This document shows, piece after piece, positions 26,190 to 34,213 of a stretch of 64,000 bases of DNA. Both the position numbers and the translations under genes were made by a program. Source of the stretch: Asticcacaulis sp. AC402 (GTDB lineage: Bacteria; Pseudomonadota; Alphaproteobacteria; Caulobacterales; Caulobacteraceae). Positions within the stretch are counted from its first letter, which is position 1; every line of letters begins with the position of its first letter. The notes beneath the pieces were generated by a model, which ran no database searches, had not been told where the DNA came from, and saw only the letters and a program-made list of their open reading frames with translations. Location of the stretch: positions 53,610-117,609 of the forward strand of contig NZ_AWGC01000020.1 of assembly GCF_000495835.1 (NCBI RefSeq), in the 5' to 3' direction.

Positions 26190-26258
26190 GAGAGCACCCT
26201 GACAGCGTTTCCCCGCACGGCATCATGATTCTGCGAATTTTCAACCAAATAGACGTTC

Positions 26259-28886
26259 CTATAGGGTCAGGCCGCCTAAAGTTGAATAGGTGGCGACGCG
26301 CTCCCGACCTTTCTGATCCCTGATCCGACCATGCCAAACGCTGTCTTCCCGCGCCGTCATGGCCAGAATCGGCGGTGGATCATAGCGTTGCGGCCATCGG
26401 GCTTGCGCGGTGGCTATGGCTTGTTCACAGACAGCGTCGGGCGCTAAGGTCTCTGCGCACAAACCGCCCCTGATCGTTATTTCCGACAGCCGCCAGCGCA
26501 GATGCGGCGTCTCAGCCGTCGCCCATGGCGCCAAGACGCCATCTGCCCATTTGGCCAATCTCAGTGTAAGCGTCGGCTCCCCTAACCGCGTTGGTGTCCG
26601 CGTATCCGAGTCCCACGCGCCTCTGCCGCGTTCGAAACCTTGGGTCGGATCGAGAAAATTCAGCCGTGCTACGGCGCTGTCGGCCTGGCCCTGGCTTTCT
26701 GCCTTCTGGCTTTGCGCCTCCAGCGTCGGCGGTATATCGAGATCGTCGCCGAAGACCGGCTCGATCAAGTCGCGGGGTGAGCCCGATTGCAGCATCAATC
26801 CGCCGGCGCGCGTAATGACCCGCATCGTGCGCCAGAGTTGGCCGACATTGGGGTAGACATATTGCCCCTTGGGGAACAGCGCGCTGTACCAGGTCTCCGT
26901 TGCGTCGTCGTTGGCTTGCGGCCCCACCAGCCACAATTGTGGTTCCGACCGGCCTGGGCGATCATGGCGGTGAAGCCGCCCGGCGCGTTGAATCAGCAAA
27001 TCTATCGGGCACAGATCCGTGGCCATGTAGTCGGCGTCGAGGTCGAGCGATTGTTCGACGACCTGGGTGGCGATGATAATCTGGCCGCGTCTCGTGTCGG
27101 GCGTACTCTGTTTACCCAGTAAGTCCAGGACCCTGTTTTCGCGGGAGATCCGGTCGCCAAGGGTAAAGCGGGCGTGAAACAGGTGAACGGTCACGCCTTC
27201 GGGCGCGGCCGCGCGCAGTTGATGGAATGCTGTCATGGCGTCGGCGACTGTATTGCGGACATAGACCGCGCAGGCGCCCTCGGACGCTTTTGACAGCAAA
27301 TCCGCCATGGCCGAGTCCGGGTTGTCGAAACGACAGATGCTGAGATCCCGTCGCGTTCCGCGCGCGACGTCTACCGGTTGTTCGATCAGGACCTTTTCGC
27401 TGTTGATATGCGTCACCAACGGGAAGGCCTGGGACAGGCTCGGCGGTTGTGGTGCGCCGAACGCCTTTATGAATCGGCCCTTTAACTTTTGGGTCAGGGT
27501 GGCGGACAGGATTATGGTCGAGCCGCCCAGGGCGGTGTGGAATCCAATCAGCGCTTCCAAGCCCTTGTTCATGTAGGGATCGAAACTGTGCGCCTCGTCG
27601 ATCACCAGGACGCGTCGAGACAGGGCGGCCAGTCGCAAGGCCTGATGGCGAACGGGTAGGACAGCCAAGAGAGCCTGATCCACCGTACCCACCCCGATCT
27701 GGGCCAGGAAGGTCTTTTTGCGGTCCTCGGCGACAAAGGCAGCGCAATGGGCTTCGGCGGGAAGCTCATTGGCGCCTTTGAGCCCAGGGTGAACATGGCC
27801 GCTGCCAAGCGAGGCCTGAAATCCCATATTCAGATCGCGGGCGCTATGGGCCAGAACCAGCGATGCCTCCGGACCGTCGGCGAACAGGCGTCTGTAACCC
27901 TGCCGCACCCGCTCATACAGCCCGTTGGCTGTCGCCATGCTGGGCAGGGCCCAATAGAGGCCTTCGGCCGCCCCGCCCTGCATCAGGCGGTTGGCCAGGA
28001 TAAGCGCGGCTTCGGTTTTTCCGGCACCGGTCAGATCCTCGATAATATAGAGATTTGGCCCTGCGCTGGGGGCTTGGGCCTGGGCCCAAGCCTGAAGCGG
28101 GGTGGCTTGGGCTTCAGGGCCCAGATAGGTGGAGAGATCAAAGGCCGTGGCGGCCATGGCCTCCGCGAGGCGGGTTTCGCCCAGCGCATTTTTGGCTTTC
28201 GCGCATGCCCGGGGCCAATAGGACTCAAGGGTGAAGGCTGTATCTTCGTAGGGGAACCAATCGTTCTCGACGTTGGAACCGATCCAATCGGCCAGCGTAA
28301 CCAGGCCGGCAACGCGCCAGGTTTCCGATGTGCGCGCCGTCTTGTCGTGCGCCTGAGATGAAGCGGGGCCCAACAAGACCATGACAGCCTTGATAAAGTC
28401 CTCCACCGCCTGCCGGCTTGTTGCGGACATCACATTGCTGAGTTTGACCCCGTCCTCTACAGGGGTGCCGTGATGCGAGAAGGCCGCGTGTAACCAGAGG
28501 TCAAAGCCCTTCGAAACCGAGCGGGCGTAGTGTTCCGTCCACAGGCAGTAGCCGACACGGCCGTGGTCGTCCGTCGCCCAGGCCTGTGCTCCGTCAGGCG
28601 CCGATTGATGCCCCAGCCTGGCCGCCAGGTCCGGCACCTTGCACTGGAAGTTTTCGGCAAACTTGCCAATGTCGTGTAGCGCGGCCACCAGGACAAGCTG
28701 GCGAAGGGTTTCGTCGCGGCCCAAGCCACAACTGCGGCTAATGGCATTGAGGATTTGGGGGCGCAACTGCAACAGGGCCTGCATGGCCGCGGCCACGTCA
28801 AGACTGTGATAGGCGAGGGGGTGCCAGTCGGTTTTGGACGTTTCTGTCGGCCGCGCCTTACCCCAGAAGTCTTTGATGTAGTCCAT
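26259..28886 (-). CDS. cas3: CRISPR-associated nuclease-helicase Cas3
   Basis: This 875-aa effector nuclease degrades DNA marked by Cascade. The N-terminal HD nuclease domain has His27 (HPLAYHSLD), His71-Asp72 with Lys75 (HDIGKF) and the SHHG motif at about 137-140. The superfamily 2 helicase shows Walker A EDLTGAGKTEAAL (about 284-295), VLVIDEAHSFD (about 427-436), ILSATLT (about 459-465) and the arginine-finger motif LIQRAGRLHRH. No catalytic motif is missing. It is the first gene of the leftward cas operon; about 240 nt upstream separate it from the small ORF at 29127. Confidence 0.97.
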   Translation of the reverse strand: MDYIKDFWGKARPTETSKTDWHPLAYHSLDVAAAMQALLQLRPQILNAISRSCGLGRDETLRQLVLVAALHDIGKFAENFQCKVPDLAARLGHQSAPDGAQAWATDDHGRVGYCLWTEHYARSVSKGFDLWLHAAFSHHGTPVEDGVKLSNVMSATSRQAVEDFIKAVMVLLGPASSQAHDKTARTSETWRVAGLVTLADWIGSNVENDWFPYEDTAFTLESYWPRACAKAKNALGETRLAEAMAATAFDLSTYLGPEAQATPLQAWAQAQAPSAGPNLYIIEDLTGAGKTEAALILANRLMQGGAAEGLYWALPSMATANGLYERVRQGYRRLFADGPEASLVLAHSARDLNMGFQASLGSGHVHPGLKGANELPAEAHCAAFVAEDRKKTFLAQIGVGTVDQALLAVLPVRHQALRLAALSRRVLVIDEAHSFDPYMNKGLEALIGFHTALGGSTIILSATLTQKLKGRFIKAFGAPQPPSLSQAFPLVTHINSEKVLIEQPVDVARGTRRDLSICRFDNPDSAMADLLSKASEGACAVYVRNTVADAMTAFHQLRAAAPEGVTVHLFHARFTLGDRISRENRVLDLLGKQSTPDTRRGQIIIATQVVEQSLDLDADYMATDLCPIDLLIQRAGRLHRHDRPGRSEPQLWLVGPQANDDATETWYSALFPKGQYVYPNVGQLWRTMRVITRAGGLMLQSGSPRDLIEPVFGDDLDIPPTLEAQSQKAESQGQADSAVARLNFLDPTQGFERGRGAWDSDTRTPTRLGEPTLTLRLAKWADGVLAPWATAETPHLRWRLSEITIRGGLCAETLAPDAVCEQAIATAQARWPQRYDPPPILAMTAREDSVWHGRIRDQKGRERVATYSTLGGLTL

Positions 28887-29126
28887 TCACGTGTCAGGCT
28901 CGAGATGTTAGTGGACCGATAGCACGCTAGCATCTTGGTGCCAAATACGGATCAGGTACCCATTCGATCGTCCTGGCAAAGTCACAAGTTGATTACACCC
29001 ATCTATGCTTTTTGAACGTGCTGCCGGTTCTCAACGGCGGTGTGACGATGGCGTTTGACATAGCAACGAATAAGATGAGCCATTTCCTATGGTCATGAAG
29101 TATGACTTTAAACGACGCCTGTCGAT

Positions 29127-29312
29127 TCAGGAACGCCTTCCCATCTGTCGGAAATGTTTTCCAACGAAGGCGTTCGACCAATCGCTAACTTCGCGCATGT
29201 CGCGGGTGTCAATATCGTTGTTTCGCTTCGCCACAAGTCGCTTTAGCTGCGCCAACATCTCAGGTGGAAGTTGCCCGCCGTCGCGCATTCTCAAACGCTC
29301 TTCGTTCATCAT
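29127..29312 (-). CDS. Small protein resembling the N-terminal part of BrnA-type antitoxins
   Basis: A 61-aa product coupled to the thioesterase gene: its ATG overlaps that gene's TGA. The segment NNDIDTRDMREVSDWSNA resembles the DIDTSDIPEV-DWS stretch that I associate with BrnA-type antitoxins, and GKHFR sits where those proteins read G-FYRP. The usual continuation, a ribbon-helix-helix DNA-binding part, is missing: the frame stops after QMGRRS, and neither other frame downstream restores it. It may be a truncated antitoxin remnant or a short independent protein. No BrnT-like toxin is adjacent. The 240 nt between its end and cas3 hold no supported gene. Confidence 0.4.
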   Translation of the reverse strand: MMNEERLRMRDGGQLPPEMLAQLKRLVAKRNNDIDTRDMREVSDWSNAFVGKHFRQMGRRS

Positions 29313-29755
29313 GCGTCGCCCTGGGGCTTGCTCTTCTTCCGCGCCAGGATGCCGGTAAAGCTCAGAAGCAGTTTGTCGTCGCAGCGCAATTCACCGCGGC
29401 CGAAGATGACCGTCCGGCCGGCGCGGGTGATTTCGCCCGTCGCGACAATGATATCGCCCTCGCGACCCGGCGCCTGAAACTGGGCGTCCAGTTGCAGAGT
29501 CACCGCTGCGCCGTCGCCCAGGTGCGGTATGGCGAAGACGAACAGTGATGTGTCGGCCATAGTCAGCAGGCAGCCGCCGTGGACGCTGCCGCCGCCGTTC
29601 AAATGGCGCTTTTCCGCCTGGAAAGCGACTTTGACACTGGCGGGATCGGAGGTGTCGTAATAATAGGCGCCAATCAGGCCATTGAAGGTGTCGCCCGGTT
29701 CAGCCCTGAACCAGCCGGCAAAGGGACCTTCGGTGACGGTCGTCAGACTTGCCAT
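29309..29755 (-). CDS. PaaI-family hotdog thioesterase
   Basis: A 148-aa single-domain hotdog-fold acyl-CoA thioesterase. The motif HLNGGGSVHGGCLLTMADTSLF carries the active-site region of the PaaI/YbgC-like families (HGG followed by an acidic residue on the long helix). The C-terminal strands TLQLDAQFQAPGREGDIIVATGEI and RAGRTVIFGRGEL are typical. The ATG at 29755 is preferred; the upstream open frame opposes the DUF3253 gene. Its 3' end is coupled to the small ORF at 29127. Substrate unknown. Confidence 0.88.
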   Translation of the reverse strand: MASLTTVTEGPFAGWFRAEPGDTFNGLIGAYYYDTSDPASVKVAFQAEKRHLNGGGSVHGGCLLTMADTSLFVFAIPHLGDGAAVTLQLDAQFQAPGREGDIIVATGEITRAGRTVIFGRGELRCDDKLLLSFTGILARKKSKPQGDA

Positions 29756-29780
29756 TTTACCCACTCCGGAGTTCGCATCC

Positions 29781-30029
29781 ATGTCCCAACTGGCCGAAGA
29801 GACACTTTTGGCGCTCTTATCGCAGGTGCGAAGCCACGAGTCCATCAGCCCCAACGACGTTGCCAAGGCGATAAGCGCCGAAAACTGGCAGCGCGAACTA
29901 CCCAAGGTACGGGCGGTGATTGTCGGTCTGGCGCGCCAGGGCCGGATCGAGGTTGTGCGCAAGGGCAAACCCGTCGAGCCGGAAGGATTGAAGGGCATTT
30001 ATCGCGTCAGGCTCGTTCCCAATAGTTAG
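29781..30029 (+). CDS. DUF3253 domain protein
   Basis: This 82-aa protein matches the DUF3253 pattern: a winged-helix-like small domain with SISPNDVAKAISAENWQRELPKVRAV, then VGLARQGRIEVVRKGKPVEPEGLKGIYRVRL. It is transcribed divergently from the thioesterase, with 25 nt between start codons, so the two share a promoter region. A function has not been assigned to the family; a small DNA-binding role is a guess. The R1 copy c downstream is oriented as a terminator for this gene. Confidence 0.8.
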   Translation: MSQLAEETLLALLSQVRSHESISPNDVAKAISAENWQRELPKVRAVIVGLARQGRIEVVRKGKPVEPEGLKGIYRVRLVPNS

Positions 30030-30132
30030 GAACTTGAGGGAATCGCTCTAAAGGCAATAGGTGGTGTACCGTTTGCGCCGCTACAGTCTTGCCATTTTAT
30101 GCATATACCTCATCTAAAATGGTGCGGTCACC

Positions 30133-30235
30133 AGAGCGGGATGAGTTTTGATGGACTCAAAACCCCGCTCTAAGTTTTTGTTTTGTCGCGCAATTTTTCC
30201 GAAAAGTGGTGTCCACTTTATCGGATTGCGCTCTA
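30133..30235 (-). repeat. R1 intergenic repeat, copy c
   Basis: A full R1 in reverse orientation. AGAGCGGGATGAGTTTTGAT...CAAAACCCCGCTCT forms one hairpin, followed by AAGTTTTTGTTTTGTCGCGC. The second hairpin is CAATTTTTCCGAAAAGTGG...CCACTTTATCGGATTG, ending GCGCTCTAG. On the plus strand the first hairpin plus T-run looks like a rho-independent terminator for the DUF3253 gene. Bases 30030-30132 and 30236-30265 show nothing else. Confidence 0.85.
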
Positions 30236-30265
30236 GAAGGCTTGCGAAAAGAGTCCTTAACCCCG

Positions 30266-31426
30266 ATGCCGAAGGCTAAACAGACATCTCTCAGGGCTGA
30301 CTTCGCGGTAGATGCCGGTGAGGGCGGAGGGGCAGTTCTGCGTCCGAAGGGGAACTGGATTGTTACCCACATCGAGGGCCTGGGCGAGCGCCTGCGCCAG
30401 GCGCTGAAACCCTATGAGACCCTGACCGTCGACGCAAGCCAGCTCGAAGCCCTGGATACCGCCGGCGCCTACGTCTTGCGCAACGCTCTGAATGAACGAC
30501 TGCAAGGTGAGATATTCACGGGTCAGGAAAACTTTGCCCGCCTGTACGGTATCGTCGGAAGTCACGCCGTGCCCATTTCGCAGTACGCGCGCGAAAATCC
30601 CGAGCCGACCAAGCTCTGGCTGCATCCCTTCTACTTCGGGCTTGTCAAGCTTGGCAAACTGGCGACGCGGTTCAAGACCGGCTTCATGGCACAGTCAGTC
30701 TTTATGGGCCACATTATTGCCCAGCTGATGATGTCCGTGGCGAAGCCGGGGAGCCTGCGCTGGGCGGCCCTGGTCAATGTCATGCAGCGCGCCGGCATCG
30801 AGGCCATTCCTATCGTCCTGATGACCAGCATCTTTATCGGTGGCGTTCTGGGCTTTATCGGCGTGTTGCAACTGAATCAGTTCGGCAGCGGCATCTTCGC
30901 CATTGATATGGTCGCCATGTTTGCGCTGAGAGAATTTGCCCCGCTGGTGACGGCGGTCCTGCTGGCAGGGCGTTCAGCGTCGGCCTTTGCCGCCGAAGTC
31001 GGCGCGATGAAGATGAACCAGGAGATCGACGCCATGCGCGTCATGGGCATAGATCCTTACGAAGCCCTGATCATACCGCGGCTCATCGCCCTGGTCTTCA
31101 TGTCGACCTTTATCACCTTCCTGTCGACCCTGGGCATGCTGTTCGGCGGCATGTTGGCCATCTGGAGTACGTTGGGCGCCGGACCGTCGACCTTCCTCCA
31201 GCGCGTCCAGGACTATGTGCCCTTCTACAACTTCTTCGTCGGCATCGTCCGTCCGCCGTTTTTCGCCGCCACCATCGCGATCGTCGGCTGCTGGCAGGGC
31301 ATGCAGGTCAAGGACGACGTGCTCAGCCTGGGCCGCCAGGTCACCACGGCCGTGGTTCAGTCGATTTTTCTGGTCTTCATGCTGGATGCCTTGTTCGCCA
31401 TCCTCTTCAACGGGTTCACGATGTGA
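30266..31426 (+). CDS. MlaE-family lipid ABC transporter permease with N-terminal STAS domain
   Basis: This 386-aa permease belongs to an MCE (Mla-type) system that moves phospholipids between inner and outer membranes. An N-terminal STAS-like domain (about 1-120, with LTVDASQLEALDTAGAYVLRNAL) is fused to the MlaE membrane domain. In E. coli the STAS protein MlaB is separate. The permease part shows RAGIEAIPIVLMTSIFIGGVLGF, LAGRSASAFAAEVGAMKMNQEIDAMRVMGIDPYEALIIPRL and a C-terminal hydrophobic helix. The start at 30266 omits a 20-codon upstream extension that reads through R1. The next gene begins within the stop (TGATG). Confidence 0.92.
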   Translation: MPKAKQTSLRADFAVDAGEGGGAVLRPKGNWIVTHIEGLGERLRQALKPYETLTVDASQLEALDTAGAYVLRNALNERLQGEIFTGQENFARLYGIVGSHAVPISQYARENPEPTKLWLHPFYFGLVKLGKLATRFKTGFMAQSVFMGHIIAQLMMSVAKPGSLRWAALVNVMQRAGIEAIPIVLMTSIFIGGVLGFIGVLQLNQFGSGIFAIDMVAMFALREFAPLVTAVLLAGRSASAFAAEVGAMKMNQEIDAMRVMGIDPYEALIIPRLIALVFMSTFITFLSTLGMLFGGMLAIWSTLGAGPSTFLQRVQDYVPFYNFFVGIVRPPFFAATIAIVGCWQGMQVKDDVLSLGRQVTTAVVQSIFLVFMLDALFAILFNGFTM

Positions 31427-32280
31427 TGAGCGAGGAACCCCAAGATATCGAGACTCCGGCGCAAGACAGCGGCAAGGCGCGCGACAAGCTGAGCCTGAAC
31501 CACGTCGCCAAGCCGAAGAGTGGCCAGGGCGATGATCCCGTCGTCATCGAAAAGCTGAACAATCGCTTCGGTGACCACGTCATCCACCAGGACCTCGACC
31601 TCGTGGTCAAGCGCGGCGAGGTTCTGGGCGTGGTCGGCGGCTCGGGCTCGGGCAAGACGGTGTTGCTCAACTCGATCCTCGGGCTGCAACGGCCGCTCAG
31701 CGGCGAAATCCACCTGTTCGGCCAAAAGCTGATGGACGCCAAGCCGGCTCAGGCCCAGGCGATCCGCGCCAAGACGGGCGTCCTGTTCCAGAGCGGCGCC
31801 CTGTTCTCGACCCTCAGCGTGGCCGAAAACATCATGACGCCCATCCTGGAATTCACGCGTCTCAGTCCCCGCGAAGCGCGCTCGGTGGCGCTGCTCAAGA
31901 TGTCGATGGCTGGCTTGCCGCTGCGCGCCGCCGACCTGATGCCCTCGGAACTGTCGGGCGGAATGATCAAGCGCACTGCATTGGCGCGGGCGTTGGCGGT
32001 CGATGCCGAACTGATCTTCCTCGATGAGCCGACCGCCGGCCTTGATCCCATCGGGGCGGCGGCCTTCGACGAATTGATCCGCGGTCTGGCCGACAGTCTG
32101 GGCCTGACGGTCTTTATGATTACGCATGATCTTGATAGTCTCTATGCCATCTGTGACGAGATCGCCGTTCTGGCCGACCGTCACGTTGTGCTGAAGGATC
32201 GTATCGAGGTGTTGGAAAAATCCGATCACCCCTGGATTCATGAATATTTTCATGGCCCCAGAGGGCGGGTGAAGAGGTAA
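31426..32280 (+). CDS. MlaF-family ABC transporter ATP-binding protein
   Basis: This 284-aa ATPase powers the MCE lipid transporter. It carries Walker A VVGGSGSGKTVLLNSIL, the ABC signature ELSGGMIKRTALARALA, Walker B LIFLDEPTAGLDPIG and the H-loop FMITHDLDSL. An N-terminal extension of about 35 residues is charged and low in complexity. ATG 31426 is preferred over a GTG at 31423 on codon grounds. It sits within a four-gene rightward operon: permease, ATPase, MCE protein, lipoprotein. Confidence 0.95.
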   Translation: MSEEPQDIETPAQDSGKARDKLSLNHVAKPKSGQGDDPVVIEKLNNRFGDHVIHQDLDLVVKRGEVLGVVGGSGSGKTVLLNSILGLQRPLSGEIHLFGQKLMDAKPAQAQAIRAKTGVLFQSGALFSTLSVAENIMTPILEFTRLSPREARSVALLKMSMAGLPLRAADLMPSELSGGMIKRTALARALAVDAELIFLDEPTAGLDPIGAAAFDELIRGLADSLGLTVFMITHDLDSLYAICDEIAVLADRHVVLKDRIEVLEKSDHPWIHEYFHGPRGRVKR

Positions 32281-32291
32281 GGAGCTACGCT

Positions 32292-33227
32292 ATGGAACGC
32301 CAGGCGCACTATGCTTTTGTCGGTCTCGTCACCTTTGTTATGGCGCTGATTCTGCTTGGCTTCACCTTCTGGTTCATCAAGTTCGACTTCAACCAGGATT
32401 ACGGCGTCTATGACGTCGAATTCAACCAGCCTGTCGACTTTCTGAACAAGGGGTCAGAGGTCCATTTCAACGGCATCAAGGTCGGTGAAGTGATCTCGCT
32501 GCGACTGGGCAAGGCCAATACGGCTCAGGTTTTCGCCCGCATCAAGCTGGAAAGTGAGACGCCGATTCGTGTCGACTCGATTGCGACCCTTCAACCCCAG
32601 GGCATTACCGGCCTGCTTTACATGCAGATATCGCCCGGCACAGCCAGTTCCCCCTTGCTCAAACGTCAGCCGGGCGGCCCGCCGCCCGTCATTCGTTCCG
32701 AAGAAAGTGCCCTGGCCAAGTTGCTGCAGGGCTCAGGGTCGGTGATCGAAAAGACCTATGAAAGCCTGGATCGGGTCAACCGTCTGCTGTCGGACCGCAA
32801 CATCAAGACCTTTTCCGCTACACTCGACAACCTCCAGAGCATCACGGCCGATATCGACAGCCGCCAGCAGATGCTGGATGATGCGCACGAGGCCATCATC
32901 AGCGCCGGCCAGGCGGCCGATGCGGTCACCCGGCTGGCCAACTCGACCGACGGCATGATGAGCGAGAAGATGCCGGAGACGCTGGAGAAGATCAACGTCG
33001 CCACCGAAAAGCTGGCCAGTGCCGCCGACCGGGTCGCTGTTCTGGCCGACTCCGTCAAGGCGCCGGCCGATCAAATCAATACCCAGACCTTGCCGCAGAT
33101 GCAGGAAAGCCTCGAAAACCTGAACGAAGCCTCGGAATCGCTGAAACTGCTGGTCGAGTCGGTGCAGCAAGATCCGCAAGGCCTGGTCACCAAACCGGCC
33201 GCCAAGCAAAGAAAGGTGAGCGAATGA
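32292..33227 (+). CDS. MCE-domain periplasmic lipid-binding protein (MlaD-like)
   Basis: A 311-aa protein anchored by one N-terminal membrane helix (about residues 8-30, FVGLVTFVMALILLGFTFWF) with an MCE domain at about 38-120 (GVYDVEFNQPVDFLNKGSEVHFNGIKVGEV, then ITGLLYMQISPG). A long helical C-terminal part with heptad-like repeats probably forms a tube or needle across the periplasm. It is longer than E. coli MlaD (about 180 aa). The TAA of the ATPase gene lies 11 nt before; the stop overlaps the next gene by 4 nt. Confidence 0.93.
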   Translation: MERQAHYAFVGLVTFVMALILLGFTFWFIKFDFNQDYGVYDVEFNQPVDFLNKGSEVHFNGIKVGEVISLRLGKANTAQVFARIKLESETPIRVDSIATLQPQGITGLLYMQISPGTASSPLLKRQPGGPPPVIRSEESALAKLLQGSGSVIEKTYESLDRVNRLLSDRNIKTFSATLDNLQSITADIDSRQQMLDDAHEAIISAGQAADAVTRLANSTDGMMSEKMPETLEKINVATEKLASAADRVAVLADSVKAPADQINTQTLPQMQESLENLNEASESLKLLVESVQQDPQGLVTKPAAKQRKVSE

Positions 33228-33901
33228 GACGCTTCCTCCTCCCCCTACTGGCCACAGCGGCCCTGGGCCTGAGCAGTTGCATCACCTTGTTCCCCAAGAC
33301 GGATCCGGTGCAAATGTACCGCTTCGCCTATGACGCCAGCCTGGTCGAAACCCCGCCGGCACAACTTCAGGGCGTGCCCGTAGCCCTGTCTGTCGGGGCC
33401 ATCGTCTTCCCGCCCGGCAGCGCCGGCGACGGCATCATGACGGTTGAGGACAACGAGGTGTCTTATGTCGCCAATTCGCGCTGGGCGTCCGGCGCGCAGG
33501 CGCTGTTCAGTGAAGCGGTCACCGCCGGCTACGCCCGCAGTGGCGGCAATATCCGCCTTGACACGCGTGGCCGGTCAGCGGCGGCCTATCGCCTGGATGT
33601 GGCGGTGCGCAGCTTCGAGACCCGCTATGTCCGCAACCGGCCGGTGGTTGTCGTCGCGCTTGACGCCCGCATTATCCGTCAATCCGACCGGGCGGTCGTT
33701 GCGTCGCGCTACATCACACGTGAGGCCCCCATCCGCCGTAACGACCTGTCGATGACGGTGGAAGGCTATAACCTGGCGGTGACTCAGTCGGTCGGCGACC
33801 TGATCGGCTTTAGCCGGGAAACCCTGTCGCCCCTGGCGCCGCCCATGACTCCGTTGACGGACATGCCCAAGGACGGCAAGCCGAAGGTCGAGGGGCTGTA
33901 G
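33224..33901 (+). CDS. ABC-type transport auxiliary lipoprotein (PqiC-like)
   Basis: A 225-aa lipoprotein with signal peptide and lipobox (LGLSSC, Cys near residue 18). It belongs to the ABC-type transport auxiliary lipoprotein family (LptE-like/PqiC), placed last in MCE operons; PqiC sits in the outer membrane and docks the MCE tunnel. Visible family features include YRFAYD near the mature N-terminus, VEDNEVSYVANSRWASGAQALFSEAV and the C-terminal ITREAPIRRNDLSMTVEGYNLAVTQSVGDL. ATGA overlap with the MCE gene indicates coupling. Confidence 0.88.
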   Translation: MRRFLLPLLATAALGLSSCITLFPKTDPVQMYRFAYDASLVETPPAQLQGVPVALSVGAIVFPPGSAGDGIMTVEDNEVSYVANSRWASGAQALFSEAVTAGYARSGGNIRLDTRGRSAAAYRLDVAVRSFETRYVRNRPVVVVALDARIIRQSDRAVVASRYITREAPIRRNDLSMTVEGYNLAVTQSVGDLIGFSRETLSPLAPPMTPLTDMPKDGKPKVEGL

Positions 33902-34213
33902 AGGCTACAGGCTTGCGCGGCCCGTCGGCGACAAAGTTGCCGGCAACCTCGGGCTGTCTGCACCTGACACCTGACGTTTGCCACAGGCGTCGTCCAGGGT
34001 TTGCCGGTGGGTTTAAGCTTCCTTGGGCCGAGGTGAAGCGAGGCCACGTTGGTAAAGGCGGGTTACGCCTTCGAGCAGGCACGGAGGTAAGGATTTGGGA
34101 AACAGGTGTTCTCAACAATGATTTAACTGTCAGCCGGGTGATGTCAGCGCCTCTGATCATACTTATTCATGTCACACTTTGGCGGTAGTTACGTCACATA
34201 AACAAAGGATGAC
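33902..34213. other. Non-coding gap upstream of the alkaline phosphatase
   Basis: These 312 bases contain no supported gene. Near the right end, TGTCA-type pentamers occur (about 34128, 34140 and 34170, plus GTCAC at 34193), which is suggestive of a Pho box. The spacing does not match the 11-bp tandem arrangement. AAAGGA at 34204 serves as ribosome-binding site for the phosphatase. Confidence 0.4.

Noticed and set aside
26190..26258. Separate promoter for cse1
   Set aside because: TTGAAA is present on the minus strand but no acceptable -10 lies 16-18 nt away.
34120..34200. Pho box upstream of the alkaline phosphatase
   Set aside because: TGTCA-like pentamers occur but at 14- and 22-nt offsets instead of the 11-nt tandem spacing, and the intermediate half-site is missing.
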